From positions 1-37,146 of the forward strand of contig NZ_SMKG01000036.1 of assembly GCF_004348525.1 (NCBI RefSeq): a stretch of DNA of 37,146 nt, written 5' to 3'. This document shows positions 8,686-17,317 of the stretch, in pieces. The notes under the pieces are model-generated. The model ran no database searches, was not told the origin of the DNA, and saw only the letters and a program-made list of their open reading frames with translations. The first letter of the stretch is position 1, and every line of letters begins with the position of its first letter. The DNA is from Micromonospora sp. 15K316. Lineage in GTDB: Bacteria > Actinomycetota > Actinomycetes > Mycobacteriales > Micromonosporaceae. A program made the position numbers and the translations under genes.

Positions 8686-9153
8686 TCAGCGGGCGGAGGA
8701 GGGAAGATCGCCGGGCCCGCGGAGCAGGTAGACGCCCACCAGCACCAGGTAGAGGCTGAGGCTGAGGATCGGATTGACGAAGACGAAGGCGAACGCGATC
8801 ACGTAAAGCAACGGCCCGAGCAGGAATCGGCGGGCCACCAGCCGGGCCAGCCGGGGATCCAGGTCGGGGTGGAGCAACGCGTGCCGGCGTGCCCACCACC
8901 AGCTCAGGTTGAAGAAGAGGGCCTCACCGAGCACTGCGCTGACGTAGAGCCCGGCGCTCAGCCGCTGGTCGGCGGGGCTTCCGCGCAGATGGTCCGCGAG
9001 CAGGTCCGCGGCGAACGGGATGGCCGCCACGAAGAGCAGCAGGGCCAGGTTGAACACGAGCAGCACCTGGTCCACCCGGACCACGTACCGCCACATGTTG
9101 TGGTGGGTGAGCCAGACCTGACCGACGATCGCGAACCCGCTCCCGCCGATCAC
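8686..9153 (-). pseudogene. TMEM175-like membrane protein lacking the N-terminal part
   Basis: The frame encodes about 155 residues with four or five hydrophobic segments that resemble the later part of bacterial TMEM175 (DUF1211) potassium channels: FAIVGQVWLTHHNMWRYVVR, LLLFVAAIPFAADLL, a Trp-rich segment, and FLLGPLLYVIAFAFVFVNPI. The expected first helix with the RxxxFSDG selectivity motif and the following helix are absent. The frame closes at a TGA at 9187-9189, only 46 nt from the neighbouring gene, so there is no room for the missing part. The only early start is a GTG at 9153 without a ribosome-binding site. It is most simply a truncated remnant; a short expressed protein is possible. 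Confidence 0.65.
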
Positions 9154-9234
9154 GTAGTGGTGGCGCCCGCTAGGCGCTCCCCTGAGTCACCACAGACTCA
9201 TGATCGGCCCCAGCGGGGCGGGACGGGACCGGAA

Positions 9235-10806
9235 TCAGCTCGCGGCCTCGGTGGCCGGTACGGCGTCGGCGCGGTGCGCACGGATCTTGTGGCCCACGCT
9301 GGTCAGGCAACGGCCGCTGGCCAGGTCGAACCGCCAGCCGTGCAGCTGGCAGGTCAACTGGTCCCCCTCGACGATCCCGAACCGGCTCAGGTCCGCCTTC
9401 AGGTGCGGGCACCGCCGCTGCACCACCCAGTCTCCGAGGGTGATGTCCTCCGCGTCGACGGCCCGCTCGTGCTCGTCGTACCAGCCCTCGGCGTACTGGA
9501 GCCGCTCCTCGGAGAGGCACTTGAAGAAGGCGTAGACGAACTCGTTGTACTGCCCGATCCGGGCCGCCGAGAAGCGGCAGGAGAGGAAGAGCGAGTTGAC
9601 CCAGTCGACCTCGCCGCTGTGCAGGAGCTGCTCGATCAGCGCCCGCTCGGTGCGGAACCGGTAGCGGACCTTCTCGTCCGCGTACGGCCGGACCTCCTTG
9701 CCCGGGAAGTCCACGACGATGGACTCGACGCTCTCGCCGTCGTAGCCCACCAGGTCGAAGCGGACCGGGCCGCCGACCCCCTTGGCCAGGTAGATCGACT
9801 CGTCGAGCAGCGGCTCGATCCGGCGCTTCATCTCGCCGAGCACGTCGACCTCGGGGTGCCGCCAGGACGCCTTCTCCGCCTCGATGATCGGGCGCTTGCG
9901 CTCCCGCATCTCCTCCAGGTGGGCGACCTTGTTCGCGAAGAACTCCTCGACCGGCACCGGGTGGGTGGTGGTCGCGCCCTCGGTGGTGACCTCGGCGACG
10001 CTGCCCGGCAGCAGCACGATGCCGTTGGTGCCGCCGACCTTGGCGTACTCGCTCAGGAACACCGACTGGTCGGGGAAGATGTTCCCCTCGTCGCCGAAGA
10101 TGTCGTTGAACTGCCACAGCTCGTCGTCGAGGAAGCACGGCGGGCCGGCGATCGGGAAGACGTGCGACGCCTTCAGGTCGTCGATGTAGCGCCAGGTGCG
10201 GTCGAACTGCCGGTCCCGCTTCTGCTTACCGAACGCGGTCTTCGCCGCCTGGGGCAGCTCGTAGACCATCGGGTACCAGATCGCGCCGGAGAACTGGAGC
10301 AGGTGCGCGTGCACGTGCCCCAGCTTCGCGAAGGCGGTCAGGTCGGTGGGGCGGGCGTCGTTCTGGTTGAGCAGCCGCACCCCGTCGTACTCGACCCAGA
10401 GGGAGGAGTCACCGATCGGCCCGTCGGTCGGGCTGGTCAGCGCCTGGATCATGATCTTCAGGCCGCCGGGCAGCTCGACGACCTGCTCGTTCGGCGCCTT
10501 GAGGAACTTGGTGAAGCCCAGCGCGCGGAACTCGTCCTCCATCTCCGAGGTGGGGAACTCGGGGAGCAGCACGGTCGCGTCCTTCGACACGAAGTCGCGC
10601 AGGTGCTTCGCGTCGAAGTGGTCCCGGTGCAGGTGGGAGACGTACAGGTAGTCGACCTGGCCGAGGGTCGCCCAGTCGAGCAGCGAGTTGTCGGGAAACG
10701 GGAACCAGGAGGCGAAGTAGGCCGGATTGACCCACGGGTCGCACAGGATGCTGCCCGCGGCCGTGTCGATCCGCATGCTGGCGTGCCCGGTACCGGTCAC
10801 TCGCAC
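9235..10806 (-). CDS. Metallo-beta-lactamase-fold protein with C-terminal Rieske [2Fe-2S] domain
   Basis: The product has 523 residues. The N-terminal half is an UlaG-like metallo-beta-lactamase fold, with GTGHASMRIDTAAGSILCDP and the metal motif HLHRDHFD (an HxHxDH pattern, about residues 58-64). The C-terminus carries a Rieske domain with CPH-17 residues-CQLH (about residues 466-490) followed by GWRFDLASGRCL. The combination recalls CMP-N-acetylneuraminate hydroxylase (CMAH), where as I recall the Rieske domain is N-terminal. The start is the GTG at 10806, with GAGGGGG 9 nt upstream; a longer reading to 10848 has no such signal. The genes around it give no pathway clue, and it appears to be a single-gene unit. 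Domain calls are firm; the reaction is unknown. Confidence 0.85.
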   Translation of the reverse strand: MRVTGTGHASMRIDTAAGSILCDPWVNPAYFASWFPFPDNSLLDWATLGQVDYLYVSHLHRDHFDAKHLRDFVSKDATVLLPEFPTSEMEDEFRALGFTKFLKAPNEQVVELPGGLKIMIQALTSPTDGPIGDSSLWVEYDGVRLLNQNDARPTDLTAFAKLGHVHAHLLQFSGAIWYPMVYELPQAAKTAFGKQKRDRQFDRTWRYIDDLKASHVFPIAGPPCFLDDELWQFNDIFGDEGNIFPDQSVFLSEYAKVGGTNGIVLLPGSVAEVTTEGATTTHPVPVEEFFANKVAHLEEMRERKRPIIEAEKASWRHPEVDVLGEMKRRIEPLLDESIYLAKGVGGPVRFDLVGYDGESVESIVVDFPGKEVRPYADEKVRYRFRTERALIEQLLHSGEVDWVNSLFLSCRFSAARIGQYNEFVYAFFKCLSEERLQYAEGWYDEHERAVDAEDITLGDWVVQRRCPHLKADLSRFGIVEGDQLTCQLHGWRFDLASGRCLTSVGHKIRAHRADAVPATEAAS

Positions 10807-11096
10807 CGCAGTTTCCCCCTCAAAAAGACGTATCAAGGTGTACGCCAAACGCTACCGGAGTGATTGCGGCCCCCGGCCCGCGACGCCGGTAGTGCCGTCG
10901 TGCCCGCCCGGACAGCACGCGCCGATGCGAGTTCGTACCCCCTCGCGGCGGGATTTCCCCGTCTCGCCCGCAGCCTCGGGCGAGCGCCGGTCGTCCTCGC
11001 GGGTCACCTGCGCCCCATCAGATCGGACCCTGCGCCACGGCCGGTACGGGGCGTGCCAGACTAACCGGAGATCCGATCGCGAGGGAAGGACCGACA

Positions 11097-11321
11097 GTGG
11101 CAGGAAGCGAGCCGGTAACCGCGCCAGATCAGCACAAGCCCGGACACCGCAAGTCCGGACGGATCGGGGCGGTGCTGTCGGCGGCGGTGTTGGTGATCAT
11201 GGCGTTCTGCGGCAACCATGAGGGCAAGGTCGAGGAGATCTGGCTGGTCGGTCTGGCCGCGGTGCTTCTGATCATCGTCATCGGCGACGCCGTGCTGCGG
11301 CGCAGCGGCCTGCGGTCCTGA
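11097..11321 (+). CDS. Small membrane protein, DUF2631-like
   Basis: The product has 74 residues. A hydrophilic N-terminus of about 22 residues (AGSEPVTAPDQHKPGHRKSG) precedes two predicted membrane helices, IGAVLSAAVLVIMAFC and WLVGLAAVLLIIVIGDAVL, joined by a short charged loop, and an Arg-rich end. The GTG start has GGAAGGA 6 nt upstream. A strong terminator follows within 40 nt, so it appears monocistronic. I believe it matches the actinobacterial DUF2631 family, whose function is unknown; that assignment is from memory of the sequence pattern. Confidence 0.8.
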   Translation: MAGSEPVTAPDQHKPGHRKSGRIGAVLSAAVLVIMAFCGNHEGKVEEIWLVGLAAVLLIIVIGDAVLRRSGLRS

Positions 11322-11361
11322 CCCGGGCACCGGCGCCGGGCCCGCCCGGTGTGACCATGCG

Positions 11362-11401
11362 CGAGGGCCCGCCCTTCCCGATCGGGTAGGGCGGGCCCTC
11401 G
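11362..11401. terminator. Bidirectional hairpin terminator
   Basis: A 40-nt inverted repeat has 20-nt arms with a single mismatch (CGAGGGCCCGCCCT at the outer end). It lies between the convergent small membrane protein gene and the DivIVA-like gene and probably serves both. Confidence 0.85.
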
Positions 11402-11435
11402 TCGTACGCGGCGTGGCCGTCGAGCCGCAGCGGCG

Positions 11436-12785
11436 TCAGCGGCCGAAGAGGATGTCCTGTACGTCCTTGAGCGCGGCGTCGACCTCCGCCTCGAAGTACC
11501 CGCCGGGTACGAGGCCGAAGCGCAGGGTGTCCAGGTCCTTCGGGTTCACCGGCATCTGGTTGCGGCCGGCCATCCCGCCGAGCAGGCTCTCGAAGAACCG
11601 GTCGACCTGATCCGGGTCGTATCCGCTGCCGAAGCGGCGCACCTGGAAGCGACGGCGGATCTGGTCCACCCGGTAGAGGTCGCTCCCGGGCGGCCCGGCC
11701 ATCGGCGGGCCAGCGACCGGAGGAGCGCCCATCGGCGGACCACCGACCGGAGGACCGGCCATCGGCGGCGGACCGGGCACGGCCGGCGGGCCACCCATCG
11801 GCGCGCCACCGTAGCCCTGGTGGGGCATCGGCGGCGGGCCGGCCGGGCCACGGCGCAGGTCGCGTGGGTCTCGCTCGGGCATCATCTCGCGCGGGTCGCG
11901 CTCCGGCATCATGTCGCGCGGGTCCCGCTCCGGCATCCGGATCTCCGCGGTCATGTCGGGGCGGGCACGCCGCCCGGCCTCGAAGCCGTCGAAGCGGGGT
12001 TCCTCGGCTCCGTAGCCGCTCGGGCCGGCGGGCAGGCCGCGCTGCGGGAGGGGCGCTCCGCCACCAGGGCCACCGGGACCCTGCGGCAGGCCGGGGCCGG
12101 CCGGGGGGCGCGGGCCGTCATAGCCGCCGCGGGGAGCGTCGTACCCACCGGAGAAGGCGCCGGTCGGCTCGTCGTAGCGGCCGTAGCGATCGGCCGGCGG
12201 GCCGGCCTGTGCGGGCATCGGCCGGGGCGGGAGCGGCTGCGGGACCGGCATGCCCCGCTCGTCGCGCATCGGCGGTCCCATCCGGTCGGGCGGTCCCATC
12301 CGGTCCGGCGGCCCCATGCGATCCGGCGGTCCCATCCGATCGGGCGGACCCATCCGGTCAGGTGGCCCCATCCGATCGGGCGGCCCCATCCGATCCGGCG
12401 GACCCATCCGATCGGGCGGACCCATCCGGTCAGGTGGCCCCATCCGATCCGGCGGACCCATCCGATCCGGCGGCCCCATCCGATCCGGCGGACCGAGACG
12501 GTCACCCATGCCGGAGTCCCCGCCGCGCCCGACGGCGCCGCCGTGCTCCTCCATCTCGGCCAACTGGCGCTCGACCCGGTCGAGGTGCAGGTCGACCTGC
12601 CACTCGTCGTAGCCGTTGAACCGGACCCGGAAGACGACGTCATGGACCTCCTGCGAGGCCACGGGCGCGCCCACCGGCTGGCCGGCGAGTGTCGCCTCCA
12701 CCCGGTCGAGGAAGGCGTCCACCTCGTCGACCTTGTATCCCCGGCGGACCGCCTTACGCCGGAAACGCTGACCCTGACTCGCCAC
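11436..12785 (-). CDS. DivIVA-domain protein with long tandem-repeat linker
   Basis: The product has 449 residues. Three DivIVA-like signatures are visible: GYKVDEVDAFLDRVEATL near residue 15, GYDEWQVDLHLDRVERQL near residue 55, and GYDPDQVDRFFESLLGGM near residue 390. Between the second and third lies a disordered linker of roughly 300 residues with one DRLGPP and twelve DRMGPP hexapeptides, three ERDPR(E/D)MM-type units and Gly/Pro/Met-rich sequence. DivIVA-like proteins bind curved membranes at poles or septa and organise cell growth, which is a plausible general role here. The start is a GTG at 12785 with AGGAG about 6 nt upstream. The rlmN gene ends 32 nt upstream on the same strand. Confidence 0.8.
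   Translation of the reverse strand: MASQGQRFRRKAVRRGYKVDEVDAFLDRVEATLAGQPVGAPVASQEVHDVVFRVRFNGYDEWQVDLHLDRVERQLAEMEEHGGAVGRGGDSGMGDRLGPPDRMGPPDRMGPPDRMGPPDRMGPPDRMGPPDRMGPPDRMGPPDRMGPPDRMGPPDRMGPPDRMGPPDRMGPPMRDERGMPVPQPLPPRPMPAQAGPPADRYGRYDEPTGAFSGGYDAPRGGYDGPRPPAGPGLPQGPGGPGGGAPLPQRGLPAGPSGYGAEEPRFDGFEAGRRARPDMTAEIRMPERDPRDMMPERDPREMMPERDPRDLRRGPAGPPPMPHQGYGGAPMGGPPAVPGPPPMAGPPVGGPPMGAPPVAGPPMAGPPGSDLYRVDQIRRRFQVRRFGSGYDPDQVDRFFESLLGGMAGRNQMPVNPKDLDTLRFGLVPGGYFEAEVDAALKDVQDILFGR
12271..12504. repeat. 18-bp tandem repeat, 13 units, inside the DivIVA-like gene
   Basis: Thirteen consecutive 18-bp units of the form GGCGGNCCCATCCGRTCN (plus-strand reading) encode (DRMGPP)12 plus one DRLGPP on the minus strand. 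Units differ mainly at third codon positions, so the peptide is conserved while the DNA has drifted. Copy number may vary between strains. Confidence 0.95.
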
Positions 12786-12816
12786 TATGTCTCCTGGTTT
12801 CCTTCGCCACGCCTGG

Positions 12817-13965
12817 TCACGCCGGTGCCGCTGCGGCGCGGTCGGTGTCGCTGTCCTCCGCGGCGGCGAGCTGCCCACACGCCCCGTCGATCTCGCGCCC
12901 CCGGGTGTCCCGCACGGTGGTGGACACCCCGGCGGCACGCAAGCGCCGCACGAACTCGCGCTCGACCGGCTTCGGGCTCGCGTCCCAGCGGCTACCCGGC
13001 GTCGGGTTCAGCGGAATGAGATTCACATGTGCCAACTTGCCGGCCAGCAGCCGGCCGAGCAGGTCGGCTCGCCACGGCTGGTCGTTCACATCCTTGATCA
13101 TCGCGTACTCGATCGACACCCGACGCCCCGTCCGGGCCGCGTAGTCCCACGCTGCGTCCAGCACCTCGGCCACCTTCCAGCGCTGGTTGACCGGCACCAG
13201 TTCGTCGCGCAGATCATCATCAGGCGCGTGCAACGACAGCGCAAGGGTCACCGACAGGTCTTCGCTGGCCAGTCGGCGAATGGCGGGCACCAGCCCGACG
13301 GTGGAGACGGTGATGTGCCGCTGGGACAGGCCCAGCCCCTCCGGAGCCGGGGCGACCAGCCGGCGGATCGCCGCGACCACCCGGGCGTAGTTCGCCAGCG
13401 GCTCGCCCATGCCCATGAAGACCACGTGCGACAGGCGGGCCGGGGACCCGGCCACCGCCCCGGAGGCGGCCACGCCGGCGAGGTAGACAGCCTGGTCGAC
13501 GATCTCGGCCGTGGAGAGGTTGCGGGTCAACCCGGCCTGGCCGGTGGCGCAGAACGGGCAGGCCATGCCACAACCCGCCTGGCTCGAGATGCAGACCGTC
13601 ACCCGGTCCTCGTAGCCCATCAGCACGCTCTCCACCAGCGCGCCGTCGTGCAGCCGCCACAGCGCCTTCCGCGTCGCGCCGTCGTCGCAGGTCAGCTCCC
13701 GGACCGCGGTCAGCAGCCGGGGCATCAGCCGCTCGGCCAGCCGCTCCCGGGCGGCGGCGGGCAGGTCGGTCATCAGCTGCGGGTCACGGACCAACCGGCC
13801 GAAGTAGTGGTTGGAGATCTGCTTCGCACGGAACGCCGGTTCGCCCAGCTCGGCGACGAGCGCCTGGCGGCCCGCCAGGTCGAGGTCGGCGAGGTGCTGC
13901 TGGGGCATGGCGGCGCGACGCGTGGGCTTGTCCGTCGCGGCGGGGATCAGGGGCAGGCTCGTCAT
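12817..13965 (-). CDS. rlmN: Dual-specificity 23S rRNA/tRNA (adenine-C2) methyltransferase RlmN
   Basis: RlmN is a radical SAM enzyme that methylates C2 of A2503 in 23S rRNA and A37 of some tRNAs. The 382-residue protein has the cluster motif [13 protein letters not shown] (about residues 130-140), [26 protein letters not shown] and the late catalytic Cys in [11 protein letters not shown] (about residue 366). The ATG at 13965 gives a slightly long N-terminus; [13 protein letters not shown] (ATG near 13908) is an alternative start. A CAGACT sequence 9 nt before the ATG could be a near-leaderless -10 box. The downstream DivIVA-like gene follows on the same strand after 32 nt. Confidence 0.96.
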   Translation of the reverse strand: MTSLPLIPAATDKPTRRAAMPQQHLADLDLAGRQALVAELGEPAFRAKQISNHYFGRLVRDPQLMTDLPAAARERLAERLMPRLLTAVRELTCDDGATRKALWRLHDGALVESVLMGYEDRVTVCISSQAGCGMACPFCATGQAGLTRNLSTAEIVDQAVYLAGVAASGAVAGSPARLSHVVFMGMGEPLANYARVVAAIRRLVAPAPEGLGLSQRHITVSTVGLVPAIRRLASEDLSVTLALSLHAPDDDLRDELVPVNQRWKVAEVLDAAWDYAARTGRRVSIEYAMIKDVNDQPWRADLLGRLLAGKLAHVNLIPLNPTPGSRWDASPKPVEREFVRRLRAAGVSTTVRDTRGREIDGACGQLAAAEDSDTDRAAAAPA

Positions 13966-14110
13966 GGCGGGTCCAGTCTGTCACGCCGAACGGCGTACGC
14001 ACCTGTCCGGAGGTGCCGAACCGACCCCGGCCCTCCGGTCAACGGGCCGCCGTGGTGGTGGACCACCGCGCCCTGGTCCGGCCGGCCCGCCCCGCCGGGG
14101 CCCGGGAGGC

Positions 14111-15754
14111 TCACCCGGCCACCGGTACGAGCACGGCCAGCAGCAGGTACGCGGTCGGCACCGCGAAGAGGATCGAGTCGAGCCGGTCCATCAGCCCGCC
14201 GTGCCCCGGCAGAAGGTTGCTCATGTCCTTCACCCCGAGGTCCCGCTTGATCATCGACTCGGCGAGGTCGCCGAGGACTGCGGCGCAGGAGATGGCGACC
14301 CCGAAGACCGCACCCCACCACGGGGCCACGTCGAACACCTGCCAGATCAGCAGCGCGCTGCCGAGCGCCGCGGCCGTGAGGGACCCGCCGAAGCCCTCCC
14401 AGGACTTCTTGGGGCTCACCGAGGGGGCCATCGGATGCTTCCCGAGGAAGACGCCGGCGGCGTACCCGCCGGTGTCGGAGAGCACCACCGCGATCAGGGT
14501 GGCCAGGATCCGCCACGGGCCGTCATCGGGAGCCGCCGCCAGCAGCGCCGCGAACCCGCCGAGGAACGGCACGTAGACCGCGATCAGGGTGGAGGCGGTC
14601 AGGTCACGCTGGTAGCCGGCGGGGCCGTCCCCCAACCGCCAGATCATCGCGCCGAGCACGGTCACCAGCAGGCCGAGGCTGAGCGCGTCCGGTCCGGCGA
14701 ACCAGGCCAGCCCCACGGTGAGCCCGCCGCCGGCGACCAGCGGGACCAGCGGCGGGTTGGCACCGCTGCGCGTCACGGCGCGGGACAGCTCCCAGACGCC
14801 GATGCACACGGCGGCGACGATCACCGCCAGGAACGACGGCGGGTAGAGGAAGAGCGTCAGCAGGATGACGGCGCCGAGGCCGAGGCCGACGCCGATGGCG
14901 GCCGGCAGGTTGCGCCCCGCCCGGCCGGGCGTCTGCTGGGTCGCGGGACGGTCCGCGCTGGCGCGCCGCTTGCCCGGCCCCCGCCGGCCCGGCGACCGCT
15001 CCGGCTCGGGGGCCGGGGCGAGGTCGACCCGGACCGGATCGGGGGCGAGGTCGGCCCGGACCGGCTCCAGCTGCGCGGTCGGGAAACCCGAACCGTCGTC
15101 GTACCGCCCGGCCCGCTCGTCGGAGTACCCCCGCTCGTCGGGATGACGGCGCTCGTCCGGATACCCCCGCTCGTCGGGATACGCCCGCTCGTCCGGATAC
15201 CCCCGCTCGTCGGGATACGCCCGCTCGTCCGGATACCCCCGCTCGTCGGGATACGCCCGCTCGTCCGGATGACGGCGCTCGTCGGGCCGCTCCCGGTACG
15301 GGTCGCGGCCACGGTCGTCGCCGTAGCGGTCGGGGTGCGGATCGTCGGGGTACCGCTCACGGTGCGGGGCTCGCGGACCGCCCTGGTACCGCTGGTCATC
15401 ACCGTACGGATCGGGTCGCCGGTCCCGGTACGGCTCTCGCTCGCCGCCGCGCGGCGCTCCACCCCGCTCCGGGCGGGCCGGTCTCGCGTGCCGCCCGTCG
15501 TCGTACCGGTCCGGCGGGTACGGTCCACCCTGGTCGTCGTACGGGCCCGCCGGGTAGCGGCCACCGTCGTCGTACGGGTCGGCGGGCGGCCGGGAACGGG
15601 TCCGCGGCTCGGCGTACAGCTCCGGCCCGGCTTCGGGGTGTCGCGTCCACGGTCCCGGATCGATCTCGGGATCCGGCCACGGCAGGGCTGCCGGCCGATC
15701 CGGCCGGTCCCAGCCTCGGGGCTCAGCGCCGCCGTAGGGGTCGAGGGCGGACAT
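14111..15754 (-). CDS. cdsA: Phosphatidate cytidylyltransferase with long disordered N-terminus
   Basis: CdsA makes CDP-diacylglycerol from phosphatidate and CTP at the membrane, feeding all phospholipid synthesis. The C-terminal half (from about residue 282) is the normal polytopic enzyme with SDTGGYAAGVFLGKHP, SPKKSWEGFGG and the family signature KRDLGVKDMSNLLPGHGG followed by LMDRLDS. The first 280 residues are an added hydrophilic, Asp/Arg/Tyr/Pro-rich region with ten tandem hexapeptides (PDERAY/PDERGY type) plus further YDDxGGR/YP motifs. A usual CdsA is about 270-300 residues. The start is ATG 15754 or the adjacent GTG 15757; no strong ribosome-binding site is seen. Order with frr, pyrH, tsf and rpsB is conserved in actinobacteria, although a small secreted-protein gene intervenes here. 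Confidence 0.93.
   Translation of the reverse strand: MSALDPYGGAEPRGWDRPDRPAALPWPDPEIDPGPWTRHPEAGPELYAEPRTRSRPPADPYDDGGRYPAGPYDDQGGPYPPDRYDDGRHARPARPERGGAPRGGEREPYRDRRPDPYGDDQRYQGGPRAPHRERYPDDPHPDRYGDDRGRDPYRERPDERRHPDERAYPDERGYPDERAYPDERGYPDERAYPDERGYPDERRHPDERGYSDERAGRYDDGSGFPTAQLEPVRADLAPDPVRVDLAPAPEPERSPGRRGPGKRRASADRPATQQTPGRAGRNLPAAIGVGLGLGAVILLTLFLYPPSFLAVIVAAVCIGVWELSRAVTRSGANPPLVPLVAGGGLTVGLAWFAGPDALSLGLLVTVLGAMIWRLGDGPAGYQRDLTASTLIAVYVPFLGGFAALLAAAPDDGPWRILATLIAVVLSDTGGYAAGVFLGKHPMAPSVSPKKSWEGFGGSLTAAALGSALLIWQVFDVAPWWGAVFGVAISCAAVLGDLAESMIKRDLGVKDMSNLLPGHGGLMDRLDSILFAVPTAYLLLAVLVPVAG
15116..15295. repeat. 18-bp tandem repeat, 10 units, inside cdsA
   Basis: Ten units of 18 bp of the form CTCGTCSGGATACSCCCG (plus-strand reading) encode alternating PDERAY and PDERGY hexapeptides on the minus strand. 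Two unit types alternate in the centre, giving a 36-bp higher-order period and implying duplication of a dimer. Confidence 0.93.
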
Positions 15755-15757
15755 CAC

Positions 15758-16168
15758 GCACCGCGACGCGGCACGAGGACCACCACATGACGCAAGACCA
15801 CAAGCATCCCCTACACACGTGCGACGGTTTCTTCGGCTTGACCAACCCGATGGGCTGTCGATCCCCGGCGTTCACCGGCCGGTGGCCGGGAATCGTGCCG
15901 AGCCTACTGCACGGGCCGCCGCGGCACGGCGGACGAGGCTCGCCCGGGACGCGCCGCTACGCCGCCGACTCACCGGGGGCCCGGTCACCCCGCACCGCTC
16001 GGCCGGGGACCGAGGGCCGAACTCGGGAGACGAGCCCACTCGCCGGGGAACAGCAGCCGTCAATCCGACTCGCACCGTGCGCGATCACATACTGACGGCG
16101 CGCACCCGCACGTGATCCGCTGGCGCTGCGCCGGCTTCCGCGGCGCGACCACGGGGAAGGGAGCACAC
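15758..16168. other. 411-nt intergenic region between divergent cdsA and a secreted-protein gene
   Basis: No convincing coding sequence is seen. Facing cdsA there is a TAGGCT -10-like box at 15901-15906, which would give a leader of about 140 nt. Facing the secreted-protein gene there is a CATACT box at 16088-16093 with a weak CCGACT -35 candidate 17 nt upstream, giving a leader of about 70 nt. The rest is GC-rich with no strong repeat. Confidence 0.4.
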
Positions 16169-16606
16169 GTGCACAAAGCCAGCATGGCGGCGCTGACGGG
16201 GGTCGCCCTGGTCCTGGCGGCCGGTTCGCCCGCGCTCGCGGGCACGCCGCGGCCCAGGATCACCATCGAGCACCGCGCCAGCGAGTTGTACCTGTTCCAA
16301 CCGCCGTTCCACGAGGAGTCGTACCCGGCGACCGGGGTCGACGGCCTCGTCCGACACTGCCCCAGCGGGAACTACCTCCTGTCCGCCTCGCTCGAACAGG
16401 ACGGCCTGCCGACGCTCTGGGCCACCTCGGGACGGGGTGCCGGCGAGGTCCGGTGCGACGGCGGCGAAGCCGTGCTCTCGATGGCCTTCACCCGCCTCGA
16501 CCCGCTGCTGCACCCGGGCCGCGCCACCGTCCGGTTCGCGCTGCGCGACGCGTACACCAGCGAGCAGTTGACCGAGACCACCAGGACCGTGCGGATCCCC
16601 TGCTGA
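16169..16606 (+). CDS. Small secreted protein of unknown function
   Basis: The product has 145 residues. An N-terminal signal peptide is clear: basic start (VHKAS), hydrophobic core ALTGVALVLAAG and a likely signal peptidase I site after SPALA (near residue 24). The mature part has three Cys (in RHCPSGNY, VRCDGG and the final IPC), an ASLEQDG-type beta region and no domain I recognise. The GTG start has GGGGAAGGGA about 6 nt upstream. A strong terminator follows at once. It is transcribed alone, on the plus strand, between the minus-strand cdsA and frr genes, so it may be an insertion into an older cdsA-frr arrangement. Confidence 0.72.
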   Translation: MHKASMAALTGVALVLAAGSPALAGTPRPRITIEHRASELYLFQPPFHEESYPATGVDGLVRHCPSGNYLLSASLEQDGLPTLWATSGRGAGEVRCDGGEAVLSMAFTRLDPLLHPGRATVRFALRDAYTSEQLTETTRTVRIPC

Positions 16607-16614
16607 GATACGCG

Positions 16615-16649
16615 ACGAGGCCCGTCCCCGATCAGGGGACGGGCCTCGT
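16615..16649. terminator. Bidirectional hairpin terminator
   Basis: Perfect 15-bp arms (ACGAGGCCCGTCCCC and its complement) surround a GATCA loop. It lies between the convergent secreted-protein gene and frr. Confidence 0.88.
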
Positions 16650-16678
16650 GACACCTCCGGCGCCCGGGCGGGCGGCGA

Positions 16679-17236
16679 TCACACCTCGAGCAGCTCGGTC
16701 TCCTTGTGCTTGACCAGTTCGTCGACGGTCGCCACGAAGCGCTGGGTGAGGTCGTCCAGCTCCTTCTCGGCACGGCGGCCCTCGTCCTCGCCGGCCTCGC
16801 CGTCCTTGACGATCCGGTCCAGCTCCTCCTTGCCGCGGCGGCGCACGTTGCGGATCGCCACCTTGGCTTCCTCACCCTTGTGCCGGGCCACCTTGATCAT
16901 GTCGCGACGGCGCTCCTCGGTCATCTGCGGGAGCACGATGCGCAGCTGGTTGCCCTCGTTGTTCGGATTCACGCCGAGGTCGGAGTCGCGGATCGCCTTC
17001 TCCATGGCGTTGATCTGCGAGTTGTCGTACGGCTTGATGATCGCCATGCGCGGCTCGGGGATCGCGACGGACGCCATCTGGGTCAGCGGCGTGGGCGTGC
17101 CGTAGTAGTCGATGATGACCTTGGAGAACATGGCCGGGTTGGCCCGACCGGTCCGGATCGCGCCGAACTCCTCCTTCGCGTGCTCGATCGCACGCTCCAT
17201 CTTCTCCTCGGCCTCGAGGAGGGTGTCGTCGATCAC
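16679..17236 (-). CDS. frr: Ribosome recycling factor
   Basis: RRF splits post-termination ribosomes together with EF-G. The 185-residue protein has the family's usual length and landmarks: [70 protein letters not shown] and a C-terminal [20 protein letters not shown]. The GTG start has AGGAG about 5 nt upstream. It follows pyrH by 81 nt on the same strand, the usual pyrH-frr pairing. Confidence 0.97.
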   Translation of the reverse strand: MIDDTLLEAEEKMERAIEHAKEEFGAIRTGRANPAMFSKVIIDYYGTPTPLTQMASVAIPEPRMAIIKPYDNSQINAMEKAIRDSDLGVNPNNEGNQLRIVLPQMTEERRRDMIKVARHKGEEAKVAIRNVRRRGKEELDRIVKDGEAGEDEGRRAEKELDDLTQRFVATVDELVKHKETELLEV

Positions 17237-17317
17237 CGGTCTCCTCGCCTCCTTCTGTGCTCGTGGTGGGCTCTGCTCTGTGTCGGAGGACCGCTGCCGT
17301 CGCCGGAAGGCGACCGC

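Noticed and set aside
8869..10863. Plus-strand open frame of 664 codons opposite the MBL-Rieske gene
   Set aside because: Its composition is that of an antisense frame (repeated RxxLVxD/VRG patterns) and it covers two genes with clear domain evidence.
12271..12504. CRISPR-like array
   Set aside because: The units are contiguous 18-bp repeats without unique spacers and stay in frame with the DivIVA-like gene.
15116..15295. CRISPR-like array or promoter repeat
   Set aside because: Contiguous 18-bp units in the cdsA reading frame with no spacers; coding minisatellite is the simpler reading.
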